Positions 1 to 8,000 of a DNA stretch of 44,953 nucleotides are shown here, piece by piece (position 1 is the first letter of the stretch; every line of letters starts with the position of its first letter). The stretch lies in contig JAZKYH010000005.1 of NCBI GenBank assembly GCA_045612065.1, positions 1 to 44,953 of the forward strand. Direction: 5' to 3'. Under the pieces are notes generated by a model. The model searched no databases, had not been told where the DNA came from, and was given only the letters and a program-made list of their open reading frames with translations. The translations under genes were made by a program, and so were the position numbers. Source of the stretch: UBA1189 sp045612065. Lineage in GTDB: Bacteria > Bacteroidota > Bacteroidia > Bacteroidales > Bacteroidaceae.

Positions 1-1
1 T

Positions 2-1384
2 TGGGCTGATTATCCCATCATGTTCTCTATGGATAACCAATATGTGGTGAACAATGATAAAAACGGAAAGATGATTTGCTGGACTGGTGGTTGGAGTAAG
101 CTCGACGACGAAGGTAGCAACCATAAGGTGACTATCGTAGGCAAGATTGAGGCAGCAACACTCTCAAGCATCGCTGCTGCTGTAGAGTTGTATGAGACAC
201 GCGGTGTTGCCATCCAGGCTCTTGAGGCTGCTATCGCTGCAGCACAGGCAAAGGTGGCTGGCTTGGGCGAAGGTCTTGGCTACTACTCAAGCACCGATGA
301 TAATGCCGTTTCAACTTTGGCTGCTATCGTTGAGTTCAAGAACGCTATCACGGACGGAACCACCAAGGAGCAGGTAGAGGCTAAGACGGCCGAAGCTAAA
401 GCGTTCGTAGCAACATTCTCAGTTAATCTCCCCGAGACAGGTAAGTTCTATCGCTTCAGCTACGACTATGGCACTGATGGCGTGAAGTATGTACAGGCTG
501 TGGCTTCTAATGCATCGGGCAAGGCTAATGCTATGGTATTGAATGAAAACCAGGGCGTAGAGTCTATCTTCTACTATGGTGATGGTAAACTGCTCTCTTA
601 CTCGGCTGGTCAGTATGTATATGAGACAGGTAATACTCGTGGACTCCAGGCTGTAGGTGCCGAGGCTGGTGTTGCTAAGTTTGAGGCTGGCTCAAAGGTA
701 GGTAAGTTGTATATCTATGCTGGTGACTCCTTCCACGCTAACAAGGATGGCGGCATTTGCTTCGTTGACCATTGCGGTTCTGGACACCCCGACCAGGCTG
801 AGGATAAGCACAACTTCATCGTCGAAGAGGTAACCACCCTCCCCGTGACTGTAACTTCTGCAGGCTATGCTACCCTGTATGCTCCTGTAGCATTGGAGAT
901 TCCTACTGGTGTGACAGCTTATACAGCTGAGGTGGCAGACGCATACGTAAGTCTTACGAAGATTGAGGGCAATGTTATCCCTGACAGCACTGGTGTAATG
1001 CTTCAGGCTGACGCGGCTGTATATGAATTCACCGTTACAACAACGAATGATAAGTTGGAAAGTGACTTTGTCGGTTCATTGCCCAAGTCTAATATGGAGG
1101 ATGGTGTAAGAACCTATACCTTGCAGAATGGTGAGAATGGTATCGGCTTCTACCGCTTTACTGGCACAAAGCCCATCAATGGCTTCCGTGCTTGGGTCGA
1201 ACTGCCTCTGTCAAATGGTGTACAGTCGCTCCGCATCCGTTTCGCTGATACCACAGAGATTGAAGGCACAGAACTCGATGCTCAGGGCTCACAGCTCATC
1301 TTCGACCTCGCAGGCCGTCGCATCGATAAGATTGTAGAGAAGGGTGTTTACATTGTGAACGGAAAGAAGGTTATAATCCGCTAA
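2..1384 (+). CDS. C-terminal part of a giant secreted repeat protein (5' end outside window)
   Basis: The frame is open from base 2, before the first methionine at 20, so this is the 3' end of a longer gene; 460 residues are visible. From the very first codon it aligns with the last 482 residues (from about W2134) of the 2615-residue protein encoded next at 2041-9888. Shared blocks include WADYPIMFS, a KVT(I/V)VG block, LPETGKFYR-type and SAGYATLYAPVALEI-type segments. It ends with a glycine- and arginine-containing tail (FDLAGRRIDK, then GVYIVNGKKVIIR) that resembles type IX secretion sorting tails of Bacteroidota. I infer export and surface display or release. The enzymatic or binding role is unknown: no catalytic motif is recognisable. 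A small peptide gene follows at 1501, as it does after the second copy. The full length and signal peptide cannot be judged here. Confidence 0.85.
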   Translation, partial: WADYPIMFSMDNQYVVNNDKNGKMICWTGGWSKLDDEGSNHKVTIVGKIEAATLSSIAAAVELYETRGVAIQALEAAIAAAQAKVAGLGEGLGYYSSTDDNAVSTLAAIVEFKNAITDGTTKEQVEAKTAEAKAFVATFSVNLPETGKFYRFSYDYGTDGVKYVQAVASNASGKANAMVLNENQGVESIFYYGDGKLLSYSAGQYVYETGNTRGLQAVGAEAGVAKFEAGSKVGKLYIYAGDSFHANKDGGICFVDHCGSGHPDQAEDKHNFIVEEVTTLPVTVTSAGYATLYAPVALEIPTGVTAYTAEVADAYVSLTKIEGNVIPDSTGVMLQADAAVYEFTVTTTNDKLESDFVGSLPKSNMEDGVRTYTLQNGENGIGFYRFTGTKPINGFRAWVELPLSNGVQSLRIRFADTTEIEGTELDAQGSQLIFDLAGRRIDKIVEKGVYIVNGKKVIIR

Positions 1385-1395
1385 ACGCAATTTGT

Positions 1396-1480
1396 GATTT
1401 CTGATTTATGATTTACTTTCCTCATTGTGGAGGGTAAATCATAAATTAGGACTCATAGACTAAAATCAGAAATCATAAAT
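1396..1480. repeat. Facing heptamer-periodic inverted repeats between giant gene and peptide gene
   Basis: The left tract reads as a diverged 7-base repeat (GATTTCT, GATTTAT, GATTTAC). Bases 1404-1416 pair perfectly over 13 bp with 1434-1446, with a 17-base loop. A second pairing joins 1396-1407 with 1463-1474 over 12 bp. The two pairings are alternatives or nested, so the transcript between the large gene and the peptide could fold. No T-tract follows, so a simple terminator is not supported. Confidence 0.7.
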
Positions 1481-1500
1481 CTAAATTCATTAATCTTAAA

Positions 1501-1680
1501 ATGGAAAAGAAAACATATATCAAGCCCGAAATGGAAGTGTTGGAGCTCGAAGTGGAAACTCCAATGCTCACAACAAGTTTCGAATTTAATGAGGATGGTG
1601 GCACTGATGACTCGCTTGCCAACAGCTACCGTCCCAACCGTCGTGGCCAGTGGGGTAATCTTTGGGGAACAGAGAAGTAA
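1501..1680 (+). CDS. 59-residue peptide of unknown function, first copy
   Basis: This short reading frame starts with ATG at 1501 and ends with TAA at 1680. It begins MEKKTYIKPEMEVLELEVE and continues TPMLTTS; its C-terminal part has RRGQWGNLWGTEK. The paralogue at 10152-10352 has the same plan: charged MEKK start, Y-x-x-P-E, alternating E/V residues, a PMLT-x-S block, then a variable centre and RRG(Q/K)WGNLW near the end. Conservation at both ends with a divergent middle supports a real protein. There is no signal peptide or membrane segment. It lies between an inverted-repeat spacer and a strong terminator, directly downstream of the giant secreted protein, and is probably co-transcribed with it. 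Small Bacteroidales proteins with a similar start are known to me, but not their function. A modified-peptide precursor or a partner of the large protein are both possible. Confidence 0.75.
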   Translation: MEKKTYIKPEMEVLELEVETPMLTTSFEFNEDGGTDDSLANSYRPNRRGQWGNLWGTEK

Positions 1681-1710
1681 TCTCACTCGATAAATATCCT
1701 TGAACAAGCA

Positions 1711-1743
1711 ATCCCTCCCGTCATGCGACGGGAGGGATTTTTG
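1711..1743 (+). terminator. Intrinsic terminator closing the first giant-protein/peptide module
   Basis: A perfect 12-bp GC-rich stem (1711-1722 with 1727-1738) has a 4-base loop and is followed by a run of T. The stem core CCCTCCC/GGGAGGG closely resembles the terminator after the second module at 10376, so it appears to have been duplicated with the module. Confidence 0.9.
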
Positions 1744-1912
1744 TATTAGTCGATAATATACAGTTGTTGCTCAATGGAAAAGCATCCCAGCGATGGTGCC
1801 ATTGCTTTCAGCGACCTAAAGGCTTCGCTCGCTGGCATGAACTTTGCCAGGCGCTCGGCTTGAGTTTATCGGCAGATCGTAATCTTGATTTTGCAGTTTT
1901 TAAGCTAAATCC
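1744..1912. other. Gene-free stretch between the two modules
   Basis: Together with the terminator before it and the promoter and leader after it, this makes up the 360 bases without a gene (1681-2040). An 87-codon open frame starting at 1764 shows no recognisable protein features and runs across the promoter of the next gene, so I do not call it. No repeat or RNA structure stands out between the terminator and the promoter. Confidence 0.6.
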
Positions 1913-1943
1913 TTTGTTATTCAGTAACTTTTGCATAATTTTG
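1913..1943 (+). promoter_or_regulatory. Bacteroidota-type promoter of the giant gene
   Basis: TTTG at 1913-1916 is followed after 19 bases by TAATTTTG at 1936-1943, matching the known Bacteroidota -33/-7 consensus (TTTG-N19-21-TAnnTTTG). Transcription should start near 1950, leaving an untranslated leader of about 90 bases that is A-rich just before the ATG at 2041. Confidence 0.75.
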
Positions 1944-1959
1944 CAGGCTGCAAACTTTG

Positions 1960-1981
1960 TGTGCACGCATGTGCATGCACA
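1960..1981. repeat. Tandem decamer with perfect palindrome in the leader
   Basis: Two near-identical decamers, TGTGCACGCA and TGTGCATGCA, lie back to back; the second with its flank forms the perfect 12-bp palindrome TGTGCATGCACA at 1970-1981. It sits 10-30 bases downstream of the predicted start of transcription, a position suited to a repressor operator. No regulator can be named. Confidence 0.5.
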
Positions 1982-2040
1982 TAGGACCTATGCTGGACGT
2001 AAAACAAAAAACAACATAAAAAACTAATAACAAAACAATT

Positions 2041-5000
2041 ATGAAGAAAAAGTTTACGATGCTTTTGGCCTCGCTATTATGTTTTGTGGGAGTGGCAAAA
2101 GCAGACTTTGCACAACAGTGGACGAAAACCACAGTATGGCAAACCGAAGGGTTTACTGCGCCGGATGATGTTACAACTTTGGCTACAGACAAAAGCTTCT
2201 CGGTAGCAATGATGGAAACCGCGGTAAATGTTACGAGTACTACTATTGGCGTTACATTTACTTGGGGACAGATTGGGAATTGCGCCTTGCAAGTACTTGG
2301 TGTTGATTTAGTGAGTGAGGGCGGAGAGGTGATAAAAGGAACCTATTCGCATCAGGCAGCTGGTGGCGGTGGTGCCAAGACTTATTCGCTTACAGACCTT
2401 ACAGAGAATACTGTGGGTAAATTGCGTTATTTTGTGGGTTACAATAGTAATGAACGCTTGAATGATACGGGTGGTGATATTGCAGTTGTTGGGGCAGACA
2501 GATACGGCCTTGTTACTTTGACCATTAACTACACTTATGGTGATAGAAATGTATCTTCTGCTTCAGTGCAGGCAGCACCTGGCGAGAACTACGATATTCC
2601 TGTACTGACTTATACCAAGATTGCTGCTTGCAAGATTGGTGAAACAGCGCAGACTGTAACAAGTGGTGCTTGCACAATCACAGTTCCTGCAGAAGCTGCA
2701 ACGATTTCTGTGGAGTTGGCAAACAACTTCCCCTTCGAGACTTCTTCCGACTACGACAATGCCACTTGGTATGTTCTTCAGATTCGTTCAAATAACAAGA
2801 AGTATGTTGTAAGAAGTGAGTCTGCTCCTTATGCAAATACAACCACAACTCCTACGACTGAGGATGCATTGTGGGCATTCGTGGGTAATCCCTTCGATGG
2901 CATTCAGGTGCTCAACAAGGCTGCTGGCACAGGCAAGACTCTTGCCCTTGATGCCAACAATAATGCTGTGATGACTGAAGGAGCTACTACTTGGAATATC
3001 ACCAAGGGTAATGGCGGTTTCCTCCTCCGTAATGGTAATGAAGGTATCAACTATTTACATGACTATAATAGCACCTTAAAGATTTGGGCGGATAATGGTG
3101 CTGCTGCTGACCCCGGTTCTGCCTTTGTGGTGACCTCTGAGGCCGAGATGATTTCATTGGCCACAGCAGCATTGAATGCACAAAATTCTTTAATTCCTAT
3201 CTATGAAGAGGCGAGCTATTATACATACTCAGATGGAGTATTAGCTGAGGCTAAGACTGCACTTCAGGGCGTGGCTACTCCTACAACAATCTTGGCAGCT
3301 TTGCAGTCTAAATCAACCGTAGAGTCTGTTCAGACTGCATTGGCTGCTGCAGGTAAGGCTACTACAGCTCCTGCTGCTGGCGATATTATTCAGTTGAAAA
3401 ATAAACAATATGGCAAGTACCTCAAGGCTAATGATGCGGATTTGACCAGCGTCGAAAGCAGAAACGATTTGGCAACACTTTGGGTTGTTGAGGAAGGTAC
3501 TGATGGAAATGTTAAGCTCAAGAACTATTCTACCAATGAGTATATTGGTGCGATTAGACAATCTGCAACAGTCGCTATGGTGGAGAGTGCGAACGCAAAG
3601 CAGTTTGCTTTCACAAATCAGGCGGATGTATACGCAGTGTTTAAGGAAACTACTGGTGGTAGTTATGCTTATGGACACATCGCAGGTCACAATGTCCTTG
3701 TTGGTTGGGAACCAGGTGCTAATGCTTCTCAGTGGCTTGTTTCTAACGTATGCCCCTTGTCAATTACCTATCTTTACAATGGTGCGGAGGTAAGAACATC
3801 TTCAGCAATTGTTGAGAAGGGTACTGTTTATACAGTAACCTCTCCCGTAGACTTCACCAAGCCCAGCGCTTGCGAGAAGGGCGAAGAGCCTTTGGAGGCT
3901 GTTGATGGCGTATTCTCATTTACGGTAACAGAGGCTACAACTTTGGTTGTAGAATTGGTAGACGACCTCCCCTTCACAAAGACCGTGCTCAATGCAGATG
4001 GTAGCTTCCCTGAAAATACTGCATGGTATGTAGTATTGCAGCACTCAAGCCCAGGCTACGCTTCAGCATGGAAGTATGATGTAGGGAATGGCGTTACTAC
4101 CGAGAAAGCAACAATTTATACCGACAATCATCTGTGGTGTTTTGCTGGTAGCAAGGATGACCTGAAAATCTACAACAAGGCGGCTGGTAAGGGTTACTCA
4201 TTGACCAATACCGATCCCGCTTCAATGGTTGCCGAGAATGCCGCCGTATGGAAGATGGTGAAGTCTGCAGCTGAGGCTTCATTCGCAGGTAAGAATCCTT
4301 TCTGTCTGCAAAAGGGTAGTGAAAGCTCGTACCTGAACATGCAGAGTGGTACGTTGAAGTATTGGGGCAGTAAAGACCAAGGCTCTACCATCAGAGTTAT
4401 TGCTACACAGCCTCTCTCTATCAAGTATATGTTTAAGGATGCAGAGCTTGCAGACCTGAGCGTTAATGGTCTTGTTGAAGTTGGCTCTACACATACCATC
4501 GCCAATCCTTATGTAAATAATGATTACGTGACTGTCGCATGCACTGTGAACGGCAACCCCATTGAGGCTGTTGATGGTAATTGGTCAATAAATGTAACAG
4601 AGCCAACTTCTGTGATTGTAACTATTACAGAGAATCTCCCCTTCAAGACCTCTACAGACTATGCTACTGCTAATTGGCAATATTTGCAGATGAATAGTGC
4701 CTCTTGGAAATATATGCAGAAGAATAAGGATGACGACAATACAAGCAGCACAAATACAAATGCTATCGACGACCGTGCTTTGTGGGCTTTCGTGGGTGAT
4801 GCGCTCAATGGATTCAAGATTTTGAATAAGGGTGCTGAGGGCTCTGTTCTCACCGTTGATGCTGTCAATGATGGTGCTGTGGCCTATATGAAGAAGGATG
4901 GAGACCAAACATGGACCATAGAGGAAGGAAATGGCGGATTTATCATTCGCCAAGGTGCTACAGAATGCCTTAATGACTATGCGGGCGGCGGTGTGATGAA

Positions 5001-8000
5001 GATTTGGAAAGCTGATGCCTCTCCTAATGGCGCAGGTTCTGCCTTCAGAACGATAAGCCTTGGTGTGACGGATTTAAAGGATGTGTCGTTCCCTGGTATC
5101 TTTACCTTACAGGCCGAACGCTCACCCTTGCTGTATGATGCTAATGCAGAACGTCCTATCAAGCTCAGCTCTGGTATGGCTAGTGGAATCAATGCCAATG
5201 AAAATGATGTCAATCAGCAGTTCATGATTGGAAAATCTGATACTGATGGCCTCTATTATCTCTATAGCGTGGGTGCAGCTAAGTTTGTTGATGCAACCTT
5301 GAACTTTACCGACTATCCCGAGGCTGTGCTTTCGTTCGAACGTAACGAAGGTAACTCCGTATTCCCCTGGTTCGTAAAGATTGACGGTAAATATGTGGTG
5401 CCAGGTGGTGGTGGTTCTGCAGGTAATAAACTTTTCCACACGGCAACCCCAGACAATGATGATGGCAAGCGATACCGTATCGTAAATGTGGGCGAAAATC
5501 GTGAATCTGCTCAAGCGTTAGCGCATTTAATAGAGGAAGCTCAATCTTTAAAGTCAAGATTGGATGAGCTTGTAGAAAAAGCTGTGGCAGTGAAAGAGGA
5601 TAATAGCCAACTGACGGATTGGGAAGCCTTGGATGCAGTGTTAGCTGATGCAGAAGCATTTAAGAACAATGCTCCAAAGGAGATGAATAGTCTGAGAACA
5701 ATCGTTAGCACGTTGCAAGAAACTTTGGATGGACTCCTTAGTGGGAACGTCACGATTATTACAGGCTTAGGTGAAAATAGCGAACATCCTGTCCTCATTT
5801 CGGCTTCTCGTTCTGCATGGGCTGTGGCAGACAATGGCAGAGGAATGACGACAATTGCAAAATTAGGTGTTGCGGCCGCTCCTTTAGACTTACAGCAACA
5901 GTTTGCAATTATTACTCCCGATGAAGGTGAAAACTATTATATCTATAGCGTAAATGCTAAGCGATTCGTCAAGAAGAACAATACCCTTGGTGCACAAGGT
6001 GATGCTATTCAACTCAACGATGCTTCATCAAAAGGGGAGAATAGAAGGCAATTCCAATTTAAAGGATTTAATCTTTATGTGAACGTTGGTGGCTCTAATC
6101 AGATGACTATTGATGGTTGGGATGAAGTTGATGAAGGTAATGCTTGTGAAATAGTACAGTACAATCTGTTGACGTTCGATCTTGAAGAGGCTTTGGATAT
6201 CTTCCGTAATGGAGCAGATATTACTCTTACCTACAAGATTGGTGATGAGCAGGTGTCTACCACAACATATAAAAAGAAAGGGGAAACCTATAGCTTCAAT
6301 AATCCTTATGAATTTACTACTGTCAAATCGTGCAAGAAGGATGGGGAAGACCTGGAAGCTACAGAGGGAACTTATTCCTTTGAAGTTACTGGTGATGCCA
6401 ATATCGTAGTCGAACTTCAAGATAACCTGCCGTTCCGCTACGCCGCTTCTTATAATGAAATAGCTCATTGGTACTTCATGAAGATTCGTGACGATGGATT
6501 CACCTATTTGGGCTATGATGAGGAGAAAGCATACATTAGAGCAAATCAAAAATCTGTTCCTGCAGATTCTAAAGATGCTTATACTTGGGGATTCGTGGGT
6601 AATCCGTTCGATGGATTCAGCATTGTAAACTATGCTACAGGAGAGACCAAGGTGCTTTCGGCTCCCGTTGCTCCTAATGGTGATAAGAACGGAGATCAGT
6701 TGGCACGCATGGTAGAGGTAACTAAAGAGTATACAGGAAACCTCGTGTGGAACATTAAGGCTCCTAAGCATGACGATTCGAAGCCCGGTGTTTTCTATAT
6801 TGAGCATCCTACAGCGACAAGTTACGCCTTCAATAGACAAAGCTATGACGGTGCATATGCCCTCTGTTACTGGAATAACAGAGATACAGGTTCGGCCATC
6901 CAAGTGGTAGAGCGTGGCGGATTCTTCAGCTTGAGTGACTTGAAAACAAATGTAGTGTATGCATTGCAGGCTGAGCGTTCACCCTTATTGTATGATGCTA
7001 ATGCTGCAGATCCTACCAAACTCAGCTCTGGTATGGTAAGTAGTATAGTTGCTAATGAAAACGACGTTAACCAACAGTTCGTTATCGTTCCTTCAGAAAC
7101 AGATAACCTTTACTATCTCTACAATGTAGGTGCAGGTCAGTTTGTTGATGGCGACTTGAACTTCACATACTATCCTGAGCCTGTGCTCTCGTTCGAGACT
7201 TATGAAGGTACTAATAGTTTGTCATATCCTTGGTGGGTAAAGATCAACGGTAAATATGTGATTCCTGGCGGTGGTGGAACTGCAGGTAATAAGCTCTTCC
7301 ATACAACTGCTGGCGATGATGACGACGGTAAGCGTTATCGTATCGTAAATGCTGGTGCTTACGATGCTTCGGCTGTTCTTGCAGTGATAAAGAAGGTTGA
7401 GAACTTAGTTGAATCTACAGCAGACCTGAGCAACAGCAAAATATATACTGTGACTCCCAAGGATAATGCAACAACGGGTGTTTGGGATGTTAAATATGAT
7501 GGCGAGAACGCAACAATGCTTGCTATCACCAAATTTACAGGAAATGCTGTTGATTCTGCAAACTCTAACCAACAGTTTGCATTCTTGACCGTAAATGGCG
7601 AGCATTATCTCTACAGCTATGGCGCGAAAAAGTTCGTGGCAAAGAATGAGGGCGGACAGATGTTGGCCGATGAGCTGTCTTCTGCATGTCGTGTCGAGTT
7701 CTTGACCTCTACCATTGCTTCTGAACAAAAGCTCTTCCCGCTCGTAGTGAAGGTTGGAGGAAGCCAGCTTCACTCAAGCTATCAGGGTCATTTGGCTGAT
7801 AAAGGTGGAATTATTACAACATGGGATCATACAGAGTCTGGTGGTAATGCAGTGGCTATCGTAGCTGTTGACGGTACGGTTGATTTGTCTGAGGCAATAG
7901 CTAAAGTTGAAGCATATCAGCTACCCATATTTAAATCAGAGTTAAAGACCTTGATTGACGAGGCTCAGGCCTTGTTGGATAAAGGCTATCTTGATACCGA

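Noticed and set aside
1396..1480. Possible CRISPR-like or phage attachment repeat
   Set aside because: Units are only 7 bases and diverged, with no regular spacers and no cas or integrase genes in the window.
1764..2027. 87-codon plus-strand frame before the giant gene
   Set aside because: It crosses a consensus promoter and leader and has no protein-like features.
6028..6903. 291-codon open frame on the minus strand inside the giant gene
   Set aside because: Fully antisense to a clearly coding, repeat-structured frame; its translation has no domain or composition typical of a real protein.
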